This document shows positions 48,797 to 61,000 of a DNA stretch of 64,000 nucleotides, piece by piece. Made by a program: the position numbers and the translations under genes. The stretch is from Phlyctochytrium arcticum (taxonomy: Eukaryota > Chytridiomycota > Chytridiomycetes > Chytridiales > Chytridiaceae). Below the pieces are notes generated by a model that saw only the letters and a program-made list of their open reading frames with translations, was not told where the DNA came from and ran no database searches. The stretch spans positions 155,887 through 219,886 of the forward strand of contig JAHLKI010000038.1 of NCBI GenBank assembly GCA_025602905.1, written 5' to 3'. Numbering within the stretch: position 1 is the first letter of the stretch; every line of letters starts with the position of its first letter.

Positions 48797-51700
48797 ATGC
48801 GACCCGATGAGCTTACTACGTTGCCTACGAGTCCCAAACCCGAGGCTGAATCTCCATCAGTACTCACTACACCGGTAGCCCGACGGTTAGTTCGGGCAGA
48901 AACAAGCGGCCCACGAGTGAGAATCAGTCTTTGTCATTGACGTTATTTGGTAATGGGATTCTTATTCTTTTCAATGTAGCCGAAAAGTGCCCACTCCGAC
49001 TTTAGTTTGAATCGGCCGTTGTCCATGGTGGTAAGCCCTCATTACCGGCATAGAAAATATTTTCCCAGACCTGAGGTTGATTTTCCATTCTAGGATTCCC
49101 TTCGCCATGAACACAATGCTCCTCCAACAGCAGGACGTTCAACAGCATCTTCTACCGGGACAGTTGATGGTATGTCGAATTCGGACCTCGATGACTGCTC
49201 GTCGCCAGGCGGATCAATTTGGACCAGACTCAAGCGCAATGCACCATGGGCGAGCGGTTCCAAAAAAGATTTGCAATACAGCGCCGAAGACTTTCAATTA
49301 CAAAATGTAGAAGAGGGAAAATCAGCCTCGAGACCTACGAGTGGGAAAAAGCGAGGTAAGCGCCCTCGCTCGGCAACGTTTGGACAGCAGAGTGAACGTG
49401 TCTTGGGTACGGGATCAATATCACGGCAGCAACTTCAAACGGGGTCGAGCATGGCGGCTGTCGGAAATATGAGCGGGTTTGACTTGAGTAATGGGGGTAA
49501 AACCAGGCGATGGGGTGGAAGCACCAACCATTTGGGTGCAACGAACGCCTCTTCCATCTCGGATAGTATACCAGTACAGTTTCCACATGATGGGATAGGT
49601 ATGGAGGAAGAGGAAGAGAAAGATGACATTCGTGAGGAATTTGACGAAATCCGCAACATGCGGTTGGCTATCGACCAAGATGACGATGCGCAGACCAGCA
49701 ATCCCCTAGGAGGACCTCAAGATTATCTCCAAACCACAATGCAAGATCTCTTTGCTCGCGCCAACTTTATCCCACGCACACCTCCGCATCATTCCAACGT
49801 TTCATCCAATGCTCCATACAACCCTCGCCGGATCATGATCCCATCCATCACCTCGCTCAGCACTACCCCCGCCCCGACATTTCCCACCGGTCGAAGGATG
49901 AGTGATCGTGGGCAGCCTATGCGACGTGCGGAAGGGGAACGATCCTCTATGGGATCCGTCTCATACCACACCACATCTCGTCGAGCGAGTGTCATATCGC
50001 TTATGTCGGTGCAGGCGGGCATGACCCATGTGGGAGATACAATACGCGAGCACACAGAAAATCAAACTTTACAAACTGCAGCAAGTGCTGTTTCAGAGCC
50101 CTTACCAGAAGGTCATGCGTCGGGAGGGCCGGCCTCTAGTCGAGGGTGCTCACGCGAAGCTAGCGGCAGCGTACTGATGCTCGCGCAGTCGTCTACGCAA
50201 CCAGCTTCATGGTCCCCCAGTATAAGTTTGGCACAATCTGCCCAGATTGGGCTAGGAATGACGGACAGTGCTGCTGGTTCAGCTTCGGTCCAGTCCAGTG
50301 CGACAGGGCCGCGCTTGGGCACTTTTGCCCGTCGGGCAGACGTTCCAGAAGTCCTACCGGAACTGACGCATTCCGCGCACGACGGTACTATGCCGCAAAC
50401 CTGTCATCCACCAGTCATAGCAGATACCTCTGATGAGTCAGATACGCAATTGAATTTGACATATCCCCGTCATTCAGAGGCCATTTCCCGTGAGGCTCCC
50501 GCCATCCTCCCGCAAAGTCATTTCGCAACTGGAGCCCACCGCGAACGATCCTCATCCATCAAATCCGGCTCCGTCCACCGTGGATTAACCAGCGTCTTTG
50601 GCTCTCGCCATACCCCCGTCGTCCCACCCAGTGGCTTTGAACCCCCAGATTTGAGCGCATCCTCCCTCAACTTTGAAGGTGGCGTCATGCCCGCAAAGTA
50701 TGTAGCGCGGACGTCCGTGTTTTCAGGGTTTGGGTCTTCACCCAAGACTACATCACGCAGTAAAAAGCGGTCGGAGCCGGGTTCGACTACCGAGACCGAT
50801 GCCTCCGACACAGTCATCAAGCGGTATACTAGCGTCTGGGAATCGTTAATGCATCCGTTGAGCGTAAGTAACAAATGAAACCCTAAGTTTCTTATTTTAA
50901 CATTTGTTTCTGCTGTCCAGGAGAGTCCTGCGACGGGTTGGAATCTACGGTTCAAGGCTCCAGTCGAGAAACTGTATCGCGTCTGGCTGTTCCATCTGTG
51001 GGTCAAACCATTCCAGATGACAGTCTTTGCGCTGCTCATCATGTTTTGGATCATCTGGATTCCGATCGAATACTATGTCCTGACTCAACAACGACCTTTG
51101 GTCCATGCCGCAACCGCATCTGTCATTGTCACGGGTTTATTAGGCATGTGCCTGAGTCAGAGACGCAGTTGGGAGACGAGGTGGCCTTGGTTCATGCAAT
51201 TCTTCTTTGTATTGATGGCTCTGGCTACGCTGGCATTTTCGGCTTACTCACTGATAGACGGGCTGGATAATACCCTTGGAGACTTGAGGTAACCCCGCTA
51301 CTATCTTGTACCGGGATTCAGCATGTTGTTCTAATTCTGCGTTATTTACATTAACAGTAGTAGCAACCGTTTCATGTTCATCCAACTTTGTATATCAGCA
51401 TTCGGGCAGCTTCCTAGCGGCAACTACGTCCTTCTGATGTGGCTCTTCTTCTTTGGTCAAGTCGCTATTGAGGCCGTCATCTTCGGAAAGAATGGCAACA
51501 TACGGGCCCGACAACTGGTGGGAAATTGGCTCCTCTATTTTGCCGTCACAACGGTCGGAACCCATTTTCGGTACCGGGGGGAAGTCCTGCTCCGCAAAGC
51601 CTTTATAAAGTTTGTTGCCGGTCACTCTGGTCTTTATTCCAAACGTGAGTACTAAAACTGCTGTTCAGATACCGGATAGCATACCGAAACCAGGCCCGTC

Positions 51701-54700
51701 TCTTTGCTGCGCGAGAGCAGTCTGAATACCTCTTATCCATGATTTTGCCGGTCAAAGTCATTGAAACTTTACATAGTTTGCAAGGAAAAGTATCTGATCG
51801 CTTAATTTTGTCGACCCACGAAACATTTCTGGAGCTTCGCGGCGTGACTGTTTTATTTGCCGATATTGTCGGGTAAGATTTTTTTCGTAATACCTCCAGT
51901 TTCAGTGTTATTTTTTTTTGGCTCACCTTATGTTCCCAGATTTACAGAGTTCTCATCCTCCATCACTGCGGAACAACTGGTAAATGCTCCGGGTCTTGCA
52001 CAAATTTTGAATTTACGGAAATCTAAAAACATATTTTGCAGGTCGAAATCCTTTCTGAATTGTTTTCAGAATTCGATGCTATGGTAGCGGAGCTCGGCCT
52101 CGAAACGGTACGAAGAAATCTCACTAACCGCTCAACAAGTGAACCATGGTTCTAATAACACGGGTCGCTCAAAACAGATTAAGACCATTGGGGACTGTTT
52201 TCAGGTGGCAGGCGGAGTGCCCGAGCAACTTGTCTCCGAAGAACAAGTCCAAGAGGCCGCTGAACGCATTTGTACCTTGGCCCTCATTATGTTGACCGCC
52301 ACTCGGCGCCTGGACGAACATGTCAATGTCAACAAGCCGCTCCGATTGAGGATTGGGATACATACTGGAACGGTGATTGGTGGAGTGATGGGGCTGTGGA
52401 AATTCAAATACGGTATGTTACCGGATTGCCACTTTTGGGACAGAAAGACTGAAAGGATTATTTGAAGATATATGGTCGCGGGATGTAGATATTGCGTCTT
52501 TGCTTGAACAGTCTGGTCGGCCCAGTGTTCCCCACGTATCGGAAACAACTTATGCACTGCTTCGTGACCGCACAAATCTGACGTTCATGCCCGCAGCCGA
52601 CCTAACCGTCTTTGGTCGTGTCATGCACACGTATGAAATACTGGCGCTGGCCGAAGACAGTGACTCGTTGGAACGGCTGGCCGCCAAGCTCCGGATATCG
52701 GGAGACTATCCTTTAGGCTCGCCACGGAGTGGGTCGGCTGGGGGTTCCGGCGAAGCCGTCACGGCTGCCGCTGTTCGCCAAGCGTTTGGCACATCAAATG
52801 GAATGGTCGTGCCCGATGGCACTGTGCCGGGTACAACGACGCACAACATGCTTCCGCTAAGCACACATATGAACAATGGAGGCACTGGGACCAAGAAATT
52901 GAGCGGGAAGAGCACGATTGGAACTACGGTCAAAAAATTTCAAAAGAGCATTTACCGACTCTCAGGTATGGCCACGCACTGATAGTGGCAAGTGTGCGAC
53001 TCTAGTGTACTTACCAAGATTACCGTTAGCGGAGTTCAGGGACCCAGATATTGAGAAAGCCTATAGAGAGGATTATATGCGAACGTGGCCTGGGGCACTT
53101 ATCGTGGCGTCCATGACTGTTTTGCTGGCCTACCTGTGCTTATTCGGTGCCCACGTTGCGATCTTTGAAGCAACATCCCCGGCAATTATCATAATCGAAG
53201 GGATTTGCGGGCTCCTTCTCTTTGGGTTGATCATCTTTACCCATCACCTCAACAAGCCCTACCGGCTCAAAGTGACTCGAATAGTGGATAAAGGCGATCG
53301 GCTTGCTTCGGCTCTGTGGATCAATTCTGTCGAAGAACTCAGCAACAGTCGAAAATTGGGAGCTTCTTTCCCATCCATAAAAAAGGACAAGTGGTCCTGG
53401 TTCCGTCCCAACCTGTTTGCGATCCTGACGTTATTCTCTCTCTTCCTGTCGTGTTGCCTGCACCTGGGAACCATCGATTTGAACAGTATCGGCTATCACT
53501 CTGGTGGTATTCTCATACTCGCAATCGCCTCGGTCCTGTACCCTGGCATCAAAACCTACTACATCAATTTTGCTACCGTCGTGTTTACCATTACGTTTTT
53601 TGTCGCCCAGGTCTGCGCCATTTCACTCAAATACGAAAGCCCGGTCGCCCGATCTGTGATTCAAAAGCTGCTGCCGGATATATTCCAGCACATGTTCTTG
53701 TCGCTCATTGCTGTTTTGCGGGCTAATCGGAGTTATGATTACATTAGCCGGCTGAATTATTTTATCAAACGGCAAACCGAGCAAGACTATGCCGAGACGA
53801 AACGGACACAGGCAGCTGCCGAGCGCATGCTATTGAATATTCTCCCGCTACGGGTCGTGCAGCGACTAAAGGATAACCCGGGCGTACATATCGCGGATGA
53901 AGCCAATGTGGCCATCTTGTTTTGCTTCATTTCAAACTGTAAGCGGGATTTCATTTGCGGCAAATTTCTTTACTTTTCACATATTAATCTACCCTCCCAT
54001 CACCCAGTCAATACCAGCGATGAAATCACCGACATTGAGAATATATGGACGCTGAATGACATTATATGCGACATGGACGCGTTGGCCCGTTCCCGAAACG
54101 TAGAAAAGATCAAAACAATAGGTGTGTTGCCAACGCCCTTGTATCTCTGAGTTCCATATTGAACATTTTGGGGTGTATTAGGAACAAAGTACATGGCCAT
54201 AGCCGAGCCACAGCCGGATTGTGATGAGCATCCTGCGCAACGATTGACGGATTTTGCCCTTGATTTGCTGGACGTTGTTCGGGCGTTCAATGCACGAGCT
54301 GGACAAAGTTTTTCGGTGCGCATGGGCATTCATAGTACGTTCTATTTGAATCATCTGCACGTCCCGGCTCTCCTAACACTATTTTGTTCGTTTGCAGTGG
54401 GCCCAGCGGTTTGCGGGTTGATTGGCACACGAACGGTAGGTTGCATGGACTAAAACTTCAAATACACTAGCGGTCTCACTATAAAGTTTCTACCAGTTTG
54501 CGTATGATGTTTGGGGCGACACGGCCAATGTTGCATCACGGATGGAAACGACTGGGATGGACGAGCACATCCAAGTCACCCAAGCCGTCTATGACTTATT
54601 AAATGACCGCTACCTTTTCCGATCCCGCGGGAAGGTTTACGTGAAAGGAAAAGGTGAGATGGAGGGATACTTCGTGCTGGGACAACTGGATAAAGCCATG

Positions 54701-54799
54701 CGACGACCTGCCCTACGCCGGGTGTCGATGGCTAGGGATGATGGAATAACTTCTACGGTAGACCGGCGGAGTATTGTTCGATCGGTCTTGGAGGAGTAA
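48797..54799 (+). CDS. Twelve-span membrane adenylyl cyclase, animal-type C1/C2 architecture
   Basis: Predicted to make cAMP from ATP at a membrane. Exons: 48797-48916, 48980-49030, 49094-50863, 50921-51288, 51358-51609, 51669-51872, 51940-51979, 52042-52107, 52178-52412, 52468-52965, 53006-53938, 54008-54121, 54182-54334, 54398-54435, 54497-54799; 1,714 residues. A Ser-rich cytosolic tail (1 to about 675) precedes six spans (about 680-840), then a C1-like class III domain with both metal aspartates (Asp919 in FADIVGFTEF, Asp963 in KTIGDCF) and the C1-type IWSRDVDIAS. A low-complexity linker leads to six more spans (about 1,228-1,470) and a C2-like domain that lacks both aspartates (LFCFISNF, KTIGTKYM) but has the purine-site Lys1548 and Asp1618 and the C2-type Asn1625 and Arg1629 in NVASR. 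The intron joining the halves (52966-53005) is only 40 nt; if retained, the first half ends at 52982. The exon 5 donor is GTTTGT. Confidence 0.85.
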
Positions 54800-55731
54800 G
54801 ATGACGCTGAACTTTTGGGGGCATGTCATTTTGTCCACACAAAAGTCTTCTTTTGGAGGAACTACCGCCATAGAAGTTCCACCGAAATGTACCTATTTGT
54901 ATATGCCTGATGCACGTACCATGACATTTAGAACAATCACATGTGATCTAACAAAGCCCATGCCAACTCTCGCAATGCGTCAGGCAATGAAGGCCATTGA
55001 ATGGCGAGAGTGTAAAATCTTGAAAATCTCTGAAGAGCTCCTAAAAAATGAACATCGTTAACTTGACCGCTCGGTACTCTTCTTTACTAAGATGCGCAAC
55101 GTGGATCAGACAAAACATTTTTAATTGAGCAATCTCCCCCTACATTTCCGGATGCTTGAGTTTCTCTGTTATCATACCTTGAGGAATTTAGCAAGCGTCT
55201 CTCAGAGAGTCTCCATCTCATCGATTCGCATGCATATTAATTTGCGGTAGGTGTAAACATTGATTTTCTCATTACGTTGTGCTACCGGGATGTATTTATA
55301 GATCAGTTTAATGATTTGGGGGTCGTCTCTATTTTGGTTTTTAGCAACTTTTGGTTTTTCAGGAGATTGGACGGCTGAAGTTTGTAGGTGAGGCTTTGCA
55401 TTCGAAGAACGATAATCATTAAATGGACGCTTTGGACCAATGGCCCACGAGATCCAGGCAGACCAAAAAAAATGCTGAACAAGACTTTGAACCGTTCAGA
55501 TTGTAACATGGTGTACAACGATCTCCCCACCTCCCCACGAGACACAAAGTTGGAATTTGGGAAAGGAATTCTTTTCAAAGTCCCGTTCCAAATTTAACCA
55601 TGATGATCTTATGGAACTTTTTGAAAGTATGAGTGCCTCCCCAAAACACACAAAAACACCCGTAAATGCCAAAGAATAGCTTATTGAGCAAAAAAATGAA
55701 TAAAATCCCCCCGCCCCTTTATTATTCTTTA
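54800..55731. other. Intergenic after the cyclase
   Basis: No gene supported. A 216-residue minus-strand frame (55496-56146) overlaps the duplicated 7TM promoter and is not conserved as coding in the second copy. Confidence 0.5.
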
Positions 55732-57771
55732 GAGAGTTATTCAATGGGATCATGTTCCGACGACCGGCTGCTTGGCCTCGCTCGACATTCCCATAGAAAA
55801 ATCGCTTGGCAGTTGCTGGCAGTTGAATGTCAATGGAATGTACTCGAGTAAAGGTGCCTGCTGGCCCTGCTACGAGTACTCGAGTAGTTTCAATTCGACC
55901 ATCAAAATAAATTGTGGTGTTCGTGCTAGGTTCGTGCGGGTATTTGTGAGCCATTTGTCCGCCGTACGGGATTATATACGCCGTAGTCCCGCAGTACCAC
56001 GGTTTATTCTGCAACACACACAAACCCGCGGAGAGGCTCGACCACAAGTGGTTATTTTTGCCATTTGCCCCCCCACCAACCAAACAGACCATAGATATAG
56101 ACAAAGATTTTGGAAGCGCCGCTTTCAAACCTCTTTTTTTATGCACTCCTCCACTGCCTTTTTGTCGACCAGAAGTTTTACCGACCGACTTGTTCCTAAT
56201 ATTTCATTCCAAACTAGCGGCGGGATTATAAGCAGTTCGTGCTTCCTGTAGACCGTTGGACGAGACGACAAACCTCATTGCGACTGCATGCTGTTAGACT
56301 ATTTATTTAGAGTATTACTTCCTTCGATACACCCACATTTTGCCACTTTTGTGAAGTGTAAACACATCTGAAGGGAGCCACCATGGCCGACGTCCCACAG
56401 CCTATCCAACGGGATTGGCTCCTGGCCACGACGGCAGATTATGTGGCAACCTACTTTGGGGCCGTCATATGGGGTTTTGATCTGCTCGTACTGGCATATG
56501 CCGTCTACCACCGGAATTGGTTGCCTCTGAAAGCCAAACAGGTTGATGTCTCGGCAGTGGGGCTATTCGCTGGGATATGTTTCTGGCTGGGCAATTTGGT
56601 AAGTCCTCCCGCAAATCTACTTTTTAAAGTCGGTGTATAGCAGAAAACTCAGACTTTGAACTATAGCATGCGACCGGCATCACTGGGTTTGGGTCCGAAG
56701 TCCTCCGCAAGTGTTCCTTCTGGGGTCTTTGGGTCCAGATCATACTGGGCGTGCATCTTCTGCTGGCAGTCATGAACTACCGTATCTACAAGCTCCACTA
56801 TATCATTATCCAAGGCAAGGTCGCCCGTGGCTGGCGGTTCTACTGGTTCATTATTGCCTTTTATCTGCCGATCGTTATTCTTGGGTTTGCCGCAGCTGGA
56901 CTGGGACCCCAACACTCTGTGTTTTACATGACATCGAATGATTGGTGTCAGTGGAATCAAACATTCAAAATGGCCATGATCCCCACACCTCTGCTTGGGT
57001 TTGCCGTTCTAGTGGTATGTAGCTTCTTTTTGGACGAAAAGGCATGTTTGGACTGACTTTATGATGTGACAGTGGTTGAATATTGCGTTGCGCAATATCC
57101 GGAGCTCGTTCAACGAGTATAGTGAGCAACGGTTGGGGTTCCTGCAGTCCATGATTACCTTTATCTGCTACTGTCTGAACAATGGAATCTTTAACACCTC
57201 CAATAAAGTCATCTGGGCGCGTGTCCTCCAAAACATTCTCATCCTCCTCGCTGGCCACGTCTACTTTATCCTCATCATCCTGCCTCCGGTCTGGGGCCAC
57301 CTGTTCCACCGCGAGAAGACCCTCGCAAACTTCCAGCGCGGCATGATGCCCGTTGCGACTGGGGTCCGCTCATCCCTCATCAATCTCGCCAATAACCAAA
57401 ACGGCGCGCTGACATTTCAAATTAACCAGATGGACGCGACAACACTGCAGGCCAAGGAGGAAGCTGAGAAGCCTGAAGGATCGGGCAAATTAAAAGGGCG
57501 GTCTGTGTCGGCGCCCACCACCAAGTGTGATACGATGTCAACAGTTCACCCAATACCTGCCGTTCGATCCAGTTCGCTCGTCCACGCCCTTGAAATGGCT
57601 ACCGTCAATGAAGCGAGCGCAGGATTCCTGATGACCGCCGGCGGAGATGGAACAATCAGCCGCCCGGTAACAACTCGTGGCGAATCCTCAGCACGTTTGA
57701 TTTCACCTCTCATTTCGCCCGTGGGCTCGCCGTCTCCTTACCCCCACGACACCCGACATTCCCCCGTCTGA
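55732..57771 (+). repeat. Direct duplication, copy 1 (7TM gene and promoter)
   Basis: Starts at GAGAGTTATTCAATGGGATC and runs through the gene; partner at 61001-62904. Shared promoter landmarks include CGCTCGACATTCCC, GGAGAGGCTCGACCACAAGT and AACACATCTGAAGGGAGCCA right before the ATG. Confidence 0.9.
56383..57771 (+). CDS. Seven-transmembrane receptor-like protein
   Basis: Exons 56383-56598, 56667-57014 and 57073-57771 give 420 residues. No signal peptide; a short polar N-terminus is followed by about seven hydrophobic segments: YFGAVIWGFDLLVLAYAVY, VGLFAGICFWLGNLHATG, WGLWVQIILGVHLLLAVM, FYWFIIAFYLPIVILGFAAA, MAMIPTPLLGFAVLVWLNIA, FLQSMITFICYCLNNGI and ILILLAGHVYFILIILPPVW. The basic loop YRIYKLHYI after span 3 and IRSSFNEYSEQR after span 5 resemble the loops of fungal and amoebal GPCR-like proteins, and the C-terminal about 120 residues are a Ser/Thr/Pro-rich cytoplasmic tail. 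I cannot assign a ligand or class. It follows the adenylyl cyclase by 1.6 kb in the same direction. Alternatives are a non-GPCR 7TM protein. Confidence 0.7.
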
Positions 57772-60124
57772 AGTTTATTGTTGCCCTCATAGCATCCCCT
57801 TATTCTGTACATTCTATTTCAACCTTTAGATCGATTCCAAGTATTGAATCAATTAGATACCCTGCATCCTCTCCCACCGCAATGCACCCAGCCTTTATAA
57901 TGCTAAAACTATGTTTCCCTCAGCAAATTAGCTATACTCATGCGTAAGCGGGCTGTAAACAGTGCTGAGAGTTCCAAGCACGGATGGCCCGGTCCACTCT
58001 TGCGCTTTGACAAGATGTGTTGGCGGAACACTCATGAGTCCAAAAGGCACACTCATCTGACTTGCTCGCGGGGTGAGAAAACGAGAACCTTGCCGATTGG
58101 ACAAGCTGATGATTCGATATCCGATACGCCCTAGAAAGGGTCCGTTCCAACTTCATTATCAAAAAGGAACGTGCCTGCTCAGGTCATTTAGGATCACGAT
58201 CAAAACAGTTAATTTCTTACTCTGCCGGGCTTACTGCAGCCGGAAGTCGCCATTAAAAGCCCAAGATAGCGTCTGTATGTCTGGATGTCCGCATCTTTCC
58301 CATCGCCAAAAACCCATTCTGCGCGGAGTCCTCATTGGTCGATGAAGCCATCCACTCGGGATACGAAAAAAATATACATATGCTCAACTAATCCTGTAAA
58401 TCAGACATACCACAACCCATACAAAGTCCAGAATGGTAACAGAAACTCACGTGAAAGTTGGCCTTGGTACGGTTCACGAGTCCCCGGGTATGTACCGCAT
58501 TCATCTCGGCGCCGACCAAGGTGAGTGCCCAATACAATCTCAACACCTATTCAGTTTATCAGGCGCTACCCATCCGTATCCTCGTCGACAATATGATACC
58601 CAGCGATAGCTAGAGGCAACAGAATCAAAAGAAGTTGCGAGGTGCATTCCGACATGTTGCCTTGAACTCTTGAGGTACATTGCAGCTTTCTGCGAGAGTA
58701 TTTTGCTTATCTTGTCTACAGTTGCAAGCATTCCGCAAGGGCCAGTAAAGCGGTCACCATGCTCATCAGGTGACTGCGGGCGGGCAGGTACCCCACACCC
58801 ATGAGGTCCTTGCCAAGAACAGAGTCCCTAGCAAACTGTCGATGCCCTCTCCCAGTACCACTTTGTAGTGGCGACTTTTACTGCACGACACTTATGGCAA
58901 GAGCGATAAGTACAGAACCGGAGGCAGAAAATATGAACTTTTACAGTGCAACGACGGCCCTAGCAATATTTCCCATCTGCTGATATCTGGGAGGAAAATC
59001 TTGGGAGCTACCACCGAGTTCTGAGAATCGGCTGTAACATCGCCCTCCCGACTGACAAGCTGCCAGGTGCACGCAACATGCATACAAACGATGGTACTTC
59101 AATGTCTGAAGGGGCCGGTGACCGTAGACCCGATAGACCGGGAACGAAGGCGGCGGGCAAGGAGAGAGCTCAATGGTCGACTCTTCAAACTAAGGTGGTG
59201 TGAGTTAGACAGCTCTTCTGCCGACTCAACTGGCAGAAACAAACAATGGACTCACGTAGCCTATCATGTCTTATTCTGCGTCAGAAGCGGTCTGGCTTCT
59301 GCACACCGCGGTCCAACTTCGAGAATCACGCGGAACCTGTAAAGCAGAAAAGATTGTTATATAAATTTTGGCTCTTTAGTTTAGATGAAAAGCAGGCGGT
59401 TGAAAACATATCCTTTCCTACGCGTGAACGTTGGCCCACCTAACTGCAGAGGCACTGTGAATCTCTTTGAATCTTGTCGTGAACGAGACCTCAAGGCCGG
59501 CAATCAGCGGTGATTCGGCGGCTTAATACGACGTTTGGGAGGCACAGTCATAAATTCCATGGGCACAGTCATCCGGCTTGCCAGCCTCACATGGGTGGGA
59601 AAAACAATTACGCGAACCGGAATATCCTCCATCATGGAGCTGGCTACCAATTTGACGTCGCTCATTCTGTGGTACAGTCCTGATACAGTATTCGAAATAC
59701 GGAGATGAGAGACATCATGAATGAGAAGCCATCGCAACTCACGATTACGGCCTATGACCGTGATGACATTTACGAGGAGGTGGACCAGCGGGCCAACGGA
59801 CTGTGACGCTGAATATCCAGATGAGGATGATAGCGACGAGGATTGGGATAATTCTGATGACTCGTCATAATTGTGGTCAATGTGTGGGTGCTCCGCGCAT
59901 TTGATTGAGATGTTTGATTTGTGAATAATGCAGATGGTCGGAAATGAAATAGTGAAAGTCTCGAGAAAGGTTGAAGCGTAGAAGAGTCACCTATGCGTAT
60001 ATGCCGAATAGAGATGAAAAGATAAGAAGCAAGCCAGCCAAGTAATAGGCCAAGTCCGAACAGATTTGCCTGCCAAACTTGAAGATTAGAAGAAAGTACG
60101 ACACAGGAAAAATGGGAACAAAAC
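57772..60124. other. Spacer between 7TM copies, mostly unrecognisable
   Basis: No gene I can support. A minus-strand frame at 59504-59734 (RWLLIHDVSHLRISNTV...) reads protein-like but has no ATG start, splice partner or family that I can name. Confidence 0.4.
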
Positions 60125-60409
60125 AATACGCGTTAGGCCGTAAAAGTGGCAGTCTGGCTATCTTGTCCAAGAGACAACTAGTGATCGCCCGGTAGCCAAA
60201 CTTCAACCTCTCTGGCTCGGACCATTCAAAATCACCGCCAAAGACGACAACGACAACTTCACCCTGGACCTCCCTAGTACCACACGCGCACACCCGACCT
60301 TTCATGTCAGTAAACTGAAACCGTACCTTGATCCCCAACACGACTTCCCCGACAGACGTGTTGAACCTCGCCCAGAACCTAAATATTCGATTGTGTCAGT
60401 CAGACGGAG
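60125..60409 (+). mobile_element. Ty3/gypsy integrase C-terminal relic
   Basis: One frame reads KVAVWLSCPRDN, then after a frameshift another reads RPVAKLQPLWLGPFKI, TLDLPSTTRAHPTFHVSKL and KPYLDPQHDFPDRRVEPRPE. This is the familiar order at the integrase end of Ty3/gypsy elements (G-D-x-VWLS, R-P-x-x-KL-x-x-x-W-x-GPF, HPTFHVS-x-LKPY). No upstream integrase core, reverse transcriptase or LTR is seen within the window, so this is an isolated, broken fragment. Confidence 0.8.
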
Positions 60410-61000
60410 CAGGTGTATAGAACGGTCAAAATTAGAAAGAAAGGATGGCTTCAGGTGTAGGTACAGTCCACGGACAGATCACGAAGAAAGACAGAAAAGC
60501 CCCGAAAAGGAAACGAAGCAATAAATAAGCCAATAGAGGACGTATTGATTTTGGCAGACTCTATAGACGAAGGAAACCTACTGTCATCGCGACTGCATTA
60601 AGAACGGAGCAGTCAACGGGAAAACTTGAGTGTGTGGCCGAAGCGAAGACAGGAAAGGCAAAGAAAGGGGGGATTGAAGTAATCGGCGAGCAGAAAATGG
60701 GTTATGGGTTCAAGTACTTTGATTTTATTGATAGTCATGAAGTCATTGCCCCCCCAAAGAGTGTGTGTAAAAAGTACAAAAAAACAGTTCTGTTGTCATA
60801 TCAGCAGTGGATATCGCTGCAAAATGGATAACATATGGGGTGGATATTCACTGGTCCTCAAAGCTGGTTGTGTATTCAATTATCGGGAACCTTAACGGAG
60901 TTACCAGTTCATTTTTTTACGTAATGCATTGAATGGTCATCTTATTGACTAAATTCATAACATTTGACAGGTATTCACTCGGATCCGACAAACCGCTATT
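60410..61000. other. Spacer after the retroelement relic
   Basis: The first about 120 bp may be further decayed retroelement (basic, Arg/Glu-rich in the same frame). The rest is AT-rich with no supported gene. Confidence 0.4.

Noticed and set aside
52918..53100. Independent start of a second cyclase half-gene
   Set aside because: No promoter space (the halves are 24 bp apart) and the domains complement each other; kept only as an alternative in the cyclase entry.
55496..56146. Minus-strand 216-codon frame upstream of the 7TM gene
   Set aside because: It overlaps the duplicated promoter and is not preserved as one frame in the second copy; no family resemblance.
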